NCBI GenBank assembly: GCA_963831535.1 | Contig: CAWHQP010000002.1 | Span: 124,001-188,000 of the forward strand | Origin: Bog-756 sp963831535 | GTDB taxonomy: Bacteria; Actinomycetota; Acidimicrobiia; Acidimicrobiales; RAAP-2 | DNA length: 64,000 bases | Direction of reading: 5' to 3' | Translations under genes and position numbers: made by a program | In this document: positions 48,571 to 56,768 of the stretch, piece by piece | Numbering within the stretch: the first letter of the stretch is position 1 | Layout of the letters: each line of letters begins with the position of its first letter | The notes under the pieces: model-generated | Database searches by the model: none | Told to the model about the DNA's origin: nothing | What the model saw: the letters and a program-made list of their open reading frames with translations, nothing else

Positions 48571-48659
48571 CGGAGAGGGAGGGATTTGAACCCTCGGACC
48601 CAGTTACCCAGGTCAACTCATTAGCAGTGAGTCCGATTCGGCCGCTCTCGCACCTCTCC
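48571..48659 (-). tRNA. tRNA-Ser (anticodon GCT)
   Basis: On the minus strand an 89-base sequence folds as a type II tRNA. The acceptor stem is GGAGAGG / CCTCTCC, with discriminator G. The anticodon loop CTGCTAA gives anticodon GCT (48623-48625 on the + strand), read for AGC/AGT serine codons. A long variable arm and the T-loop GGTTCAAATCC are visible. CCA is not encoded. A 187-bp gap with no other feature precedes it. Confidence 0.95.
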
Positions 48660-48758
48660 TCGGCCCGTCAGCCTATAGTGCCCCGCCCTTGGGGGTGGGA
48701 GCGTGTCGGGGAGACACCACTGGCTCCGAGGTCGGCATCCCCGCCGCTCGGGAGGAGC

Positions 48759-49427
48759 TCAACCTCCGAGGCGGCCCTCCCACAGACGTTCCAGTCCCAC
48801 ACGGTAGGCCCGTATGCCGGTGAGCCCCAGTTCATCGAGTGAGGGCGGGTCGAGGTCGGAAGCGCACACGTCACCGAAGCCGTAGATGGCCACGAACCAC
48901 GTGGCCGACAAGGAGGCGGCGATGATCCGGGGCTCGATGGCACCTTCCGGATAGCCCAGCCGCCGCCGGAACAGCTCGGTCATCTGGGACTGGAAGCCCA
49001 CCAGGACCTGGTAGACCCGTCCCGCCACCTCCGGCTCGGTTTCCGACAGCACCACCGCGGCGGCTATGGGAGGGTAGGGAATTCCGTTCTCGTCGCGCAG
49101 GCGATGGGAAGTGACATAACCCAGCCGTGTCAACTCCTCGAGCGCCCCTTCGGCCATCTCCACCGGCGATTCACCGGCGGGGCGGGACGCCATGGCCTCG
49201 TAATGGTGCTCTGCCCACTCCTCGAACTGGGCCAGCGCCACGTCGACTTTGGCGTCGAAGTACGAATAGAAGGTTCGTGGTGCGACATCAGCCGCCTCGG
49301 TGATGTCCTCGATCGTGGTGGCCTGGTACCCGCGCTCCCGGAACAGGGCGGTGGCCTCCTCGATGATCCGAGCTCTCGTGGCCGCCTTCTTGCGCTCGCG
49401 GCGACCGGTTGCTTCGACCTGGGTCAT
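48759..49427 (-). CDS. TetR-family regulator, downstream member of a tandem pair
   Basis: A 222-residue regulator. The N-terminal HTH (about 10-60) reads ARIIEEATALFRERGYQATT, IEDITEAADVAPRTFYSYFD and AKVDVALAQF. The C-terminal ligand domain is helical. Its ATG overlaps the stop of the preceding TetR gene by 4 bp, and the two proteins are plainly related: PRTFYSYFDAKVDVA is identical in both, and both end with a similar GLERLW / GIERLW helix. The pair may form heterodimers or bind related operators. Ligand and targets are unknown; acyl-CoA genes in the window are candidates only by distance. Confidence 0.88.
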   Translation of the reverse strand: MTQVEATGRRERKKAATRARIIEEATALFRERGYQATTIEDITEAADVAPRTFYSYFDAKVDVALAQFEEWAEHHYEAMASRPAGESPVEMAEGALEELTRLGYVTSHRLRDENGIPYPPIAAAVVLSETEPEVAGRVYQVLVGFQSQMTELFRRRLGYPEGAIEPRIIAASLSATWFVAIYGFGDVCASDLDPPSLDELGLTGIRAYRVGLERLWEGRLGG

Positions 49428-50161
49428 CGAACCTCCTCCCCTTCCTCCAGTGAACCACGTGCGGACGTCTCTGGTCTACGCCCGGGACCACCTGTGGTCA
49501 GGGCATCCGTCCACAGCCGTTCGATACCCGAGGTGTACAGGGAGAAACTCCGGATCCCCAGCTCATCCGTGGACGGCGGATCGGCGTCGGCCGCCGCCAC
49601 GGCAGCGAAGCCGTGGACGGCCACGAACCAGGAGGCCGTGATGGCACCGGCCACCACATGGGGCTCGATCGATCCGGGGAGGTAGTGGAGCCGCTCACGG
49701 AAGAGTGAGGTCATCGAGTTCTGAAGCTTTACGAGAAGCTGGTAGACCCGGCCGGCCACCTCGGGCTCGGTCTCGGCCAGCAGCAACCCGACTCCCATCG
49801 GAGGGAAGGACCGTCCGTTCTCGTCGCGCAGGCGTTGACCGGTGACGAAGCCCCGGTCACCCAGTTCGGCCAGTGCGGCGACGTACATCTGGTCGGGGGT
49901 TTCCGAGTCCGGGCGGGCGTGGAGCGCGGCGTCCAGCCGATCGACCCAGTACTCCAGCTGCACCATGGCCACATCGACCTTGGCGTCGAAGTACGAGTAG
50001 AAGGTGCGGGGGGCGATGGCGGCCGCAGCAGCAATCTCCTCGATCGAGGTGGACTGATAGCCCTGCCGCCTGAACAGGTCCGTGGCGGCCTCGACGATCC
50101 GGGCGCGGGTGGCCTGCTTTTTGGCCTCACGCCGGTGGGATGTACCGCCTTCAGCACTCAT
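49424..50161 (-). CDS. TetR-family regulator, upstream member of a tandem pair
   Basis: A 245-residue regulator, starting at ATG 50161. The HTH (about 15-70) reads RARIVEAATDLFRRQGYQST, IEEIAAAAAIAPRTFYSYFD and AKVDVAMVQLEYW. The helical effector domain contains YVAALAELGDRGFVTGQRLR and IEPHVVAGAITASWFVAVHG, with close counterparts in the second protein. The C-terminal tail of about 25 residues is Arg/Glu/Gly-rich and not in the paralogue. An inverted repeat lies 103-130 bp upstream, between this gene and the divergent amidotransferase, and may be its operator. Tandem duplication is the simplest origin. Confidence 0.88.
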   Translation of the reverse strand: MSAEGGTSHRREAKKQATRARIVEAATDLFRRQGYQSTSIEEIAAAAAIAPRTFYSYFDAKVDVAMVQLEYWVDRLDAALHARPDSETPDQMYVAALAELGDRGFVTGQRLRDENGRSFPPMGVGLLLAETEPEVAGRVYQLLVKLQNSMTSLFRERLHYLPGSIEPHVVAGAITASWFVAVHGFAAVAAADADPPSTDELGIRSFSLYTSGIERLWTDALTTGGPGRRPETSARGSLEEGEEVR

Positions 50162-50263
50162 CGGCCGAACCTGCTCGAGGCAGAACGCGAGGATTCCGGG
50201 GTCCTCCTGGATTACTACCGCTGACCACCCTGAACTTTGGCGCTAGACGGTCCCCGTGTCGAG

Positions 50264-50291
50264 CGGTCGTCTTCAGTAGGTGATACGACCG
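50264..50291. promoter_or_regulatory. Inverted repeat between the TetR pair and the amidotransferase
   Basis: CGGTCGT (50264-50270) and ACGACCG (50285-50291) are perfect 7-bp arms with a 14-base spacer. The site is in the 223-bp divergent region, 103 bp from the TetR start and 94 bp from the amidotransferase start. Regulators of the TetR family often bind such sites near their own gene. It is only a candidate. Confidence 0.4.
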
Positions 50292-50384
50292 TCTTGACTC
50301 CATGGTCATGTCTACACTGCAACCGGTGCTCAGACGGCGATGTCCCGGGCGGGTCCACACCGGCTTCGCAGAGGAGAACGACCG

Positions 50385-51065
50385 GTGAGGAACCGCGTCA
50401 CCTTCCTCCAGCACAGCGAACTTGACGTACCCGGCACGCTCGGCCGTCTGATCCAGGATGCCGGATGGGAGAGACGGGTCTGTCGGGCCGACCGGGGCGC
50501 GTCCTCCCTCCCGACGGTGGGATCGCTCGAGGTGCTGGTGGTGCTGGGATCCGGCGAATCGGTGACGGATGCGTCCGTCCCCTGGATCGGCCCCGAGCGG
50601 AGGTTGGTAGCCGACGCGGTGGAAGCCGGCATCCCGGTGCTCGGGGTGTGCTTCGGGGGCCAGATGCTGGCCCAGGTTCTCGGAGGGGTGGTGACGAGGT
50701 CGGTTGACCCGGAGGTCGGATGGAGGGAGATCGAGTCGCTCGACCCGGCCCGGATCCCGACGGGACCGTGGCTGGAGTGGCACGAGGACACGTTCACCGC
50801 TCCTCCGGGGGCCGAGGCGCTGGCCCGTACCGCCGTCTCCCTCCAGGCCTTCGTGGCCGGGATCCACACCGGCGTGCAGTTCCACCCCGAGGTGACCAGG
50901 GAGATCGTGGTCAGCTGGGTCGACGACGCTCGCCAACGGGGACGGCTCCAGCCGGGCCAGGACGAAGACCTGTTGGAAGGCTTCTACCGGTCGGGGACCG
51001 GGGCTGAGACCGGGGCGGCCACCCTGTTCGACGGCTTCCTCCACCGGGCCGGTCTTACCAGGTGA
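50385..51065 (+). CDS. Class I glutamine amidotransferase-like protein
   Basis: Start at GTG 50385, with GAGGAG upstream; 226 residues. The GMP-synthase-like amidotransferase fold shows the nucleophile elbow LGVCFGGQMLAQVLGG with Cys, and the His of the triad in GVQFHPEVTREIV, where Glu follows two residues later as usual. GSLEVLVVLGSGESV is the strand before the oxyanion loop. It lacks the synthase half of GMP synthase, so it is a stand-alone class-I protein, possibly a gamma-glutamyl hydrolase-type catabolic enzyme. Neighbours give no clue. It is divergent from the TetR pair, which may regulate it. Confidence 0.85.
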   Translation: MRNRVTFLQHSELDVPGTLGRLIQDAGWERRVCRADRGASSLPTVGSLEVLVVLGSGESVTDASVPWIGPERRLVADAVEAGIPVLGVCFGGQMLAQVLGGVVTRSVDPEVGWREIESLDPARIPTGPWLEWHEDTFTAPPGAEALARTAVSLQAFVAGIHTGVQFHPEVTREIVVSWVDDARQRGRLQPGQDEDLLEGFYRSGTGAETGAATLFDGFLHRAGLTR

Positions 51066-51137
51066 GAGGCCGAACACCCTCCTGGACCTCCCTGGCCTAG
51101 TCAGTGTCCCGGGTGGCGATAGCGAGGCATCGGAGGC

Positions 51138-52013
51138 CTAGCCGAACTTGAGAAGCAGGATGCCGACCAAGGCCAAGGCCACGCCGGCCTTCATCAACCA
51201 GTTGGATCGGATGCCGTCGGACCACGAGCCGCTGCGGGCGCGGACGATATCGGTCCGGGTGGCTGCCGGCTGAGGACCGGTGGTCGGGACCAACCGGGCA
51301 TCGGGCGGGGGCGCTCCGGCCCCGGAGCCAGCTGCCGACGTCGATGCCGGGGAGCGTGCTCCGACTGCCGGTGCACGGCGCACCACCGTAGTTCGGGGGG
51401 CGGTGGCGCGGGGAACTGGCGCGGTGGTGACGAGACCGGCGGGAGGAGCCGGCTCGGGATAGGCGGCAAGAGGCGAGGCCGACACGCCGGCCCCTGCGAG
51501 ATCGGGCACCGGGGAGGCGGTCGGGGCTGGCCCCTCATGATCCACGAGGTGTTCAGGCCCGGCAACGGGAACCCAGGGGTCCAGAGGAACTGGTGTCACG
51601 TCGGGTGCTGACGCCTGGTGGCCGGCTAGGTGGTCGGTCCCGGTCACCGGAATCCAGGGGTCAACGGGCACTGCGGCCATGTCGGGGGCCGGCGTCTGAT
51701 AGCCGGCCGCGAGATTGGGCCCGGCGTCGGGAACCCAGGGTTCGACCGCGGGCATCGTGGAAGTTGGCGGCGCGGCCCAGTGATTGGCGTCCAGACCTCC
51801 CACTTCGGTCTCCGGGGCCATGAAGCGCGCTGCCGGATGACCCGCCAGCCTTCGCTCCTCGAACTCGGCCTCCCAGAGCGCCAGGTCGAGTTCCTCCTGC
51901 AACGCGTCGATGTCCCGCTCGGACCAGGCCACCAGATCGCGTACTACCGGTCCGGGCAGCGCCTCGTCAGTTGGGTCCCAGAGCTGATCGCTAGCGATCG
52001 CCAGATTAGTCAT
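51138..52013 (-). CDS. Hypothetical protein with Trp-Pro repeats and a C-terminal membrane tail
   Basis: ATG 52013 is chosen over the TTG at 52019; 291 residues. The N-terminus has an acidic coiled segment (DALQEELDLALWEAEFEERR). Three units of a 27-residue repeat follow, marked by EPWVPDAG (91-98), DPWIPVTG (118-125) and DPWVPVAG (145-152). A long Pro/Ala/Thr region leads to a single hydrophobic C-terminal helix (WLMKAGVALALVGILLLKFG). No signal peptide is seen, so the body is probably cytoplasmic with a tail anchor. The Trp-Pro pattern recalls the N-terminus of the sortase-like protein at 53234. It overlaps the stop of the small upstream gene. I recognise no family. Confidence 0.65.
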   Translation of the reverse strand: MTNLAIASDQLWDPTDEALPGPVVRDLVAWSERDIDALQEELDLALWEAEFEERRLAGHPAARFMAPETEVGGLDANHWAAPPTSTMPAVEPWVPDAGPNLAAGYQTPAPDMAAVPVDPWIPVTGTDHLAGHQASAPDVTPVPLDPWVPVAGPEHLVDHEGPAPTASPVPDLAGAGVSASPLAAYPEPAPPAGLVTTAPVPRATAPRTTVVRRAPAVGARSPASTSAAGSGAGAPPPDARLVPTTGPQPAATRTDIVRARSGSWSDGIRSNWLMKAGVALALVGILLLKFG

Positions 52014-52227
52014 GGCCAATCACCGGGCCAGGATCCAGTGGCGCTGAGGTTCCGAGGCCTAACGCGTCAAGACGTTCGATTCGCCGCCGAGCGGACGCCG
52101 TCCGGGCCCGGGCTTCGAGAATGGCCTGACGAAGGCGCTGCCGCTCCGCCTCGGCCACCTTCAGGTAGGCCATGACCGAACCACGGGTGTAGGCCGCAGG
52201 TGCCCCGCTATCGTTTGGTTGGGTCAT
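52006..52227 (-). CDS. Small hypothetical protein with a coiled coil
   Basis: Start at ATG 52227 (MTQPNDSGAPAAYTRGSVMA); 73 residues. It has a central helix rich in Arg, Ala and Glu (VAEAERQRLRQAILEARART plus ASARRRIERLDALG), probably a coiled coil. Its end overlaps the start of the 291-residue Trp-Pro repeat protein, so the two are coupled and may interact through their coiled segments. A palindrome lies 49 bp upstream. No family is recognised. Confidence 0.6.
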   Translation of the reverse strand: MTQPNDSGAPAAYTRGSVMAYLKVAEAERQRLRQAILEARARTASARRRIERLDALGLGTSAPLDPGPVIGHD

Positions 52228-52275
52228 GGTCACGTGCTCCGGTCTGTGCAGGCGCCGAACAGTGTCCCGAGTATA

Positions 52276-52292
52276 CCTACCTGACAGGTAGG
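52276..52292. promoter_or_regulatory. Perfect palindrome upstream of the small-protein pair
   Basis: CCTACCTGACAGGTAGG has 8-bp arms around a single A and is the kind of site bound by TetR-family dimers. It is 49-65 bp upstream of the start at 52227, and 56 bp after the pstB stop, so it may also fold at the end of the pst transcript. No T-run follows, which favours the operator reading. Confidence 0.55.
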
Positions 52293-52347
52293 GGGGTAGG
52301 GCTCCCTCAGGCGTCCCTTTGGTCCTGTCGCCCCGCAATTCCGATGC

Positions 52348-53184
<837 letters not shown>

Positions 53185-53233
53185 AGGATTGGTACCCCTT
53201 TCTGACAGGCCGAGCCCGCCACCTAAAGTCGAT

Positions 53234-54283
53234 TTAGAGAAGATTTGGCAGCATACGAAGAACCTGGTCCCCTACCAAGAACCAGATCAGGGCCAACGGT
53301 GCCGTGAAGACGATCCAAGCCTGGGCGTGTCCCCGCCGGTGCCACGTCCAAATCGCACCGGCAAGGACTACCGCCAACACCATGAGCCAAAGCAGGAGGC
53401 CAGACACGGCAGCGGCGTCGATCCCCAGCGGTTCTTGGTCGGGCGGGACCACCTCGACCGCGGGACGCTGCGCCGCGAGTGCGGGTCCGATCTTATCGGC
53501 GTAGACCGTCACCACCCCGGTAGGAGCGAATTTCGGACCGGTGGCACTCTGAAGGGCAAGGCGGGCGTGGCCAGGAGCGACTTCCTTGATCTTTTGTCCT
53601 GCATAGCGAACGCCGACCACCTTGAAGACCGCCCTCCCCACCTGGGTTACAACGGTAATTCGGGAACCGGGGACCAGTTGATCGATACGACCGAAGGGGC
53701 CGCCGTAGGACGCCGCCCGACCCATGATCACGCTGCTGCCGGCGCCGCCGGGAAACACTGTTGATGGGAGGAGGCCGGGTCCCTTGGCCAGCGCTGCGCT
53801 GGTCGTACCCTCCACCACCACCTGTTTGACACCGATCGAGGGGATGGTTATCTCAGCAATAGCGGCTCCAATCGCTACCCGGGGGTGTGACGCACCTAGC
53901 GGTGCTGTACCCAATGCCAATTCCGTCCGGAACTGATTGAAGAGACTGACCTGCGTGGCCCGTTGGATCCACTGACTGACCAGCGTCAGCTGAACGACCA
54001 GTCCGATGCAGAGGATGGTCACCATGATGAGACCGCTCCGAAGCTGGAACACCCAAGGATGGGTGACCGAGAAACGAACCGAGGTGGTGCCCCCGCCCTC
54101 GACGTCGCCCGTCCCGGCGGGAGTTGGTTCCCAGGCAGCATCCGGTTCCCACGCCGGCACTGGCTCCCACTCGGGCACAGGCTGCCAGACGGGCACTGGC
54201 TGTGGCACTACGGGGTCTTGATAGGCCTCAAACGGCGTCCTCGCCGGCACCAGAATTTTCTCACGATCGAGGGCAGTCGACAC
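53234..54283 (-). CDS. Sortase-fold membrane protein without sortase catalytic residues
   Basis: GTG 54283 shares a base with the upstream stop; 349 residues. The cytoplasmic N-terminus has repeated Trp-Pro-Glu units (VPEWEPVPAWEPDAAWEP). A membrane helix (about 84-106) leads to an external domain like class E sortases: ITIPSIGVKQVVVEGTTSAA, KGPGLLPSTVFPGG, PFGRIDQLVPGSRITVVTQ. The catalytic His position is Arg189 in IMGRAASYGG, the Cys position is Ala247 in LALQSATG, and the Arg position is Thr255. The only cysteine, C92, is in the membrane helix. Two helices follow (about 291-311 and 320-343). It is therefore a pseudo-sortase, between two LAFTG proteins and pstB. Binding without transpeptidation is inferred. 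Confidence 0.78.
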   Translation of the reverse strand: MSTALDREKILVPARTPFEAYQDPVVPQPVPVWQPVPEWEPVPAWEPDAAWEPTPAGTGDVEGGGTTSVRFSVTHPWVFQLRSGLIMVTILCIGLVVQLTLVSQWIQRATQVSLFNQFRTELALGTAPLGASHPRVAIGAAIAEITIPSIGVKQVVVEGTTSAALAKGPGLLPSTVFPGGAGSSVIMGRAASYGGPFGRIDQLVPGSRITVVTQVGRAVFKVVGVRYAGQKIKEVAPGHARLALQSATGPKFAPTGVVTVYADKIGPALAAQRPAVEVVPPDQEPLGIDAAAVSGLLLWLMVLAVVLAGAIWTWHRRGHAQAWIVFTAPLALIWFLVGDQVLRMLPNLL

Positions 54284-55596
54284 TATGGCCTCGATCGGGG
54301 AGAGCGACGGACATACGAAACAACGCGCCTCCGAGTCAGCGGGCCGAGCAACACAAGACCGATCCCAACCGCCAGAAGTCCGGCTCCCAAGATCCGGAGC
54401 GCGGACGCAGGCATGCCGGTAAAGGCCAGTGCACCCGTGGTCGTAGACCCGTTCGTACTCGCGCTACCGGAACTTTCGAGGCCGCCGGTCCCGGTCGTTC
54501 CGGTCGAGCCACCGGAGCCGGCCGAGCTGACTACTGCGGGCGCCGTGCTTGTCGTGGTGCTGTCGGCCGTAGTCGTACTGGTGGTGCTGCTGCTGGCACT
54601 GGTCGTCGAAGTCGTAGTTGTCGGGTCCTCGGTAGTGGTTGTCGACGGTGCTTCGGTGGTCGACGTCGTGGTTGTCGACGGTGCTTCGGTGGTCGACGTC
54701 GTGGTTGTCGACGGTGCTTCGGTGCTCGACGTTGTGGTTGTCGACGGTGCTTCGGTGGTCGACGTCGTGGTTGTCGACGGTGCTTCGGTGGTCGACGTCG
54801 TGGTTGTCGACGGTGCTTCGGTGGTCGACGTCGTGGTTGTCGACGGTGCTTCGGTGCTCGACGTTGTGGTTGTCGACGGTGCTTCGGTGGTCGACGTCGT
54901 GGTTGTCGACGTTGGAGGACCGGGGACGGCTGACCAGACAAAGCCGTTGGGGTCACCGCTACTCGCCGCAAAGGTGATTTGCACGTTCCAATTGTCGGTG
55001 AGCACGCCAGCACCAGTCACACAGGCAACTCCCGCCTCCCAGACCCCACTGCCGCCCAGCAGGGTTGGCACAAGGCTTTGGGCACTGAAGCCCGGGCCCC
55101 ATTCGAGGTCATTGGGCAAGGTCGGGACGAGGTCGTTGGACGCGACATTGAAGTTGTCGACGAGGCCGTCGGCGTCGATGAAGCCGTATCCGGTCGAGAT
55201 AACCTCCTGGGCCACGGTGAGGGAGGAGATCGTCGTCCCTTGGGGTACCAAATAGGTATAGACCTCCGTACCGTTGGCCACGGTGTTGTTGGTGCACGTC
55301 GCTCCGTTGGGCAGCACGACTTCGAATTGCGTCGTGGACGCCGTCGGATAGCTAATCGCCCCGCCGGTAGGGGTCTCGAGTGTGGCTGTCCCGTTGGCCG
55401 TCGAGGCCGATGCCTCGACCGATGGGAGCACGACCAACAACACCCCGGCCGTCATCAAGCCCACAGCGACCCCCCGAAGTGTGATCCGAAACGGTGGCGT
55501 GGTGCGGCCCCGAACCGAGTGAAGGTGTTGGGACCGATTGGGGCGCGTCACGAGGGCAGTCACCCCCCGAAATTGTCGCGATCCACAGTGACGCAT
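54283..55596 (-). CDS. LAFTG-tailed secreted surface protein A with Thr-rich repeat stalk
   Basis: A 437-residue protein from ATG 55596. A hydrophobic signal (about 42-65) ends in a likely cleavage near EASASTANG. The secreted domain (about 66-245) has two conserved cysteines (NGATCTNNTV and GVACVTGAGVLTDNWN) and ends near FVWSAVPG. A stalk with 11-residue repeats (TTTTSTTEAPS type) follows, then LAFTG at 390-394, a membrane segment and a basic tail: the plan of a class E sortase substrate (LAxTG). The secreted domain is almost identical to protein B. No working sortase is encoded here, so either an enzyme elsewhere or the pseudo-sortase handles it. The domain family is not known to me. Confidence 0.75.
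   Translation of the reverse strand: MRHCGSRQFRGVTALVTRPNRSQHLHSVRGRTTPPFRITLRGVAVGLMTAGVLLVVLPSVEASASTANGTATLETPTGGAISYPTASTTQFEVVLPNGATCTNNTVANGTEVYTYLVPQGTTISSLTVAQEVISTGYGFIDADGLVDNFNVASNDLVPTLPNDLEWGPGFSAQSLVPTLLGGSGVWEAGVACVTGAGVLTDNWNVQITFAASSGDPNGFVWSAVPGPPTSTTTTSTTEAPSTTTTSSTEAPSTTTTSTTEAPSTTTTSTTEAPSTTTTSTTEAPSTTTTSSTEAPSTTTTSTTEAPSTTTTSTTEAPSTTTTEDPTTTTSTTSASSSTTSTTTADSTTTSTAPAVVSSAGSGGSTGTTGTGGLESSGSASTNGSTTTGALAFTGMPASALRILGAGLLAVGIGLVLLGPLTRRRVVSYVRRSPRSRP
54638..54901 (-). repeat. Eight 33-bp tandem repeats coding the Thr-rich stalk
   Basis: The unit, read on the + strand, begins GTTGTCGACGGTGCTTCGGT and recurs every 33 bp at 54638, 54671, 54704, 54737, 54770, 54803, 54836 and 54869, with a partial ninth at 54902. 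Each codes 11 residues (TTTTSTTEAPS or TTTTSSTEAPS). The two variant units at 54704 and 54836 carry the same changes (CTCGACGTTGTG), so multi-unit blocks have been copied. Copy number may vary between cells or strains. Confidence 0.95.
54920..55413 (-). repeat. 494-bp duplicated segment, copy in protein A
   Basis: This segment and 56025-56518 match without gaps at a constant offset of 1105 bp, with two differences that I can see (one changes Ser to Gly near VWEAGVAC, the other Ser to Gly near YPTAST). Both lie in the secreted domain. The identity also covers third codon positions, so the copies were recently duplicated or converted. Confidence 0.92.
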
Positions 55597-55597
55597 C

Positions 55598-56665
55598 TCA
55601 GCCGTTCACATCGCGGGCGGCGCTCAGGCGACCCCACCTGACGCGGCGGCGGGAACTTACCAACATGAGGCCGAAGCCGATGGCCAACAGCCCGGCCCCC
55701 GCGATTCTGGCCACCGGAGCCGGCATCCCGGTGAATGCCAGAGCACCTGTCGATCCCGATCCGGTGGACGCCGTTGAGCCACTGGAGCCCGAAATCGTGC
55801 CCGTATCTGAACTTGACCCGGTCGATCCAGATGCACCCGAACTGGATGAACTTGGAGAACCAGCCGCTGTGGTCGTCGTGGAGCTGCCTGCTGTTGTCGT
55901 AGACGTCGAACTATCGGTCGACGTCGTGGATGACGTCGTGGATGACGTCGTGGATGACGTCGTGGATGACGTCGTGGATGACGTCGTGGATGACGTCGTG
56001 GTCGTGGAACCCGAAGTCCCTCCCCCGGGGACGGCTGACCAGACAAAGCCGTTGGGGTCACCGCTACTCGCCGCAAAGGTGATTTGCACGTTCCAATTGT
56101 CGGTGAGCACGCCAGCACCAGTCACACAGGCAACTCCCGCCTCCCAGACCCCACCGCCGCCCAGCAGGGTTGGCACAAGGCTTTGGGCACTGAAGCCCGG
56201 GCCCCATTCGAGGTCATTGGGCAAGGTCGGGACGAGGTCGTTGGACGCGACATTGAAGTTGTCGACGAGGCCGTCGGCGTCGATGAAGCCGTATCCGGTC
56301 GAGATAACCTCCTGGGCCACGGTGAGGGAGGAGATCGTCGTCCCTTGGGGTACCAAATAGGTATAGACCTCCGTACCGTTGGCCACGGTGTTGTTGGTGC
56401 ACGTCGCTCCGTTGGGCAGCACGACTTCGAATTGCGTCGTGGACGCCGTCGGATAGCCAATCGCCCCGCCGGTAGGGGTCTCGAGTGTGGCTGTCCCGTT
56501 GGCCGTCGAGGCCGATGCACCGGTGGTGAGAACGACGAGCACTAGCCCAACCGCCATCGACGCAAGGGCGAGAAGCCGCACGACGGCACGAACCAGCCCC
56601 GGGCCACGACCCCTGGCGTGAGCGTGACGGCGTGGCCGTGGGTATCTCGTCGAGTGGGTCATCAT
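55598..56665 (-). CDS. LAFTG-tailed secreted surface protein B with short Ser-Thr stalk
   Basis: A 355-residue protein from ATG 56665 (or the next ATG). Its leader MTHSTRYPRPRRHAHARGRG, then LLALASMAVGLVLVVL, is a signal peptide unlike that of protein A. The secreted domain is almost identical to A. The stalk differs: six SSTT-type units coded by 12-bp repeats, then a Ser/Gly-rich part. LAFTG is at 309-313, with a membrane segment (AGAGLLAIGFGLMLV) and a basic end. Stop and the next start are separated by a single base, so A and B are coupled. Same ligand with different distance from the wall is a reasonable idea, unproved. Confidence 0.75.
   Translation of the reverse strand: MMTHSTRYPRPRRHAHARGRGPGLVRAVVRLLALASMAVGLVLVVLTTGASASTANGTATLETPTGGAIGYPTASTTQFEVVLPNGATCTNNTVANGTEVYTYLVPQGTTISSLTVAQEVISTGYGFIDADGLVDNFNVASNDLVPTLPNDLEWGPGFSAQSLVPTLLGGGGVWEAGVACVTGAGVLTDNWNVQITFAASSGDPNGFVWSAVPGGGTSGSTTTTSSTTSSTTSSTTSSTTSSTTSSTTSTDSSTSTTTAGSSTTTTAAGSPSSSSSGASGSTGSSSDTGTISGSSGSTASTGSGSTGALAFTGMPAPVARIAGAGLLAIGFGLMLVSSRRRVRWGRLSAARDVNG
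55920..56000 (-). repeat. 12-bp tandem repeats in protein B stalk
   Basis: GACGTCGTGGAT occurs six times in a row (55920-55991) plus a 9-base partial unit. Each codes four residues of a Ser-Thr chain. The unit differs from the 33-bp repeats of protein A, so the two stalks arose separately on the same head domain. Confidence 0.93.
56025..56518 (-). repeat. 494-bp duplicated segment, copy in protein B
   Basis: Partner of 54920-55413, offset 1105 bp, no gaps. It starts within the codons for AVPG and ends at the signal peptide cleavage area. Identity falls off sharply at both edges, where the stalk and the signal peptide diverge, as expected for gene conversion limited to the head domain. Confidence 0.92.
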
Positions 56666-56768
56666 GGTGTGGCGCTCCGTGTTCGGAAGTGGTGAGGGGC
56701 TGGTACCCCGCCGGTATTGACAGTGGATTGCGGAAGCCCAAGTTGCGTCTCGGTCAAGGTCTTCGAAG

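Noticed and set aside
54638..54901. Regular 33-bp repeats considered as a CRISPR array
   Set aside because: The units are contiguous, with no unique spacers, stay in frame and code a Thr-rich stalk; no cas genes are present.
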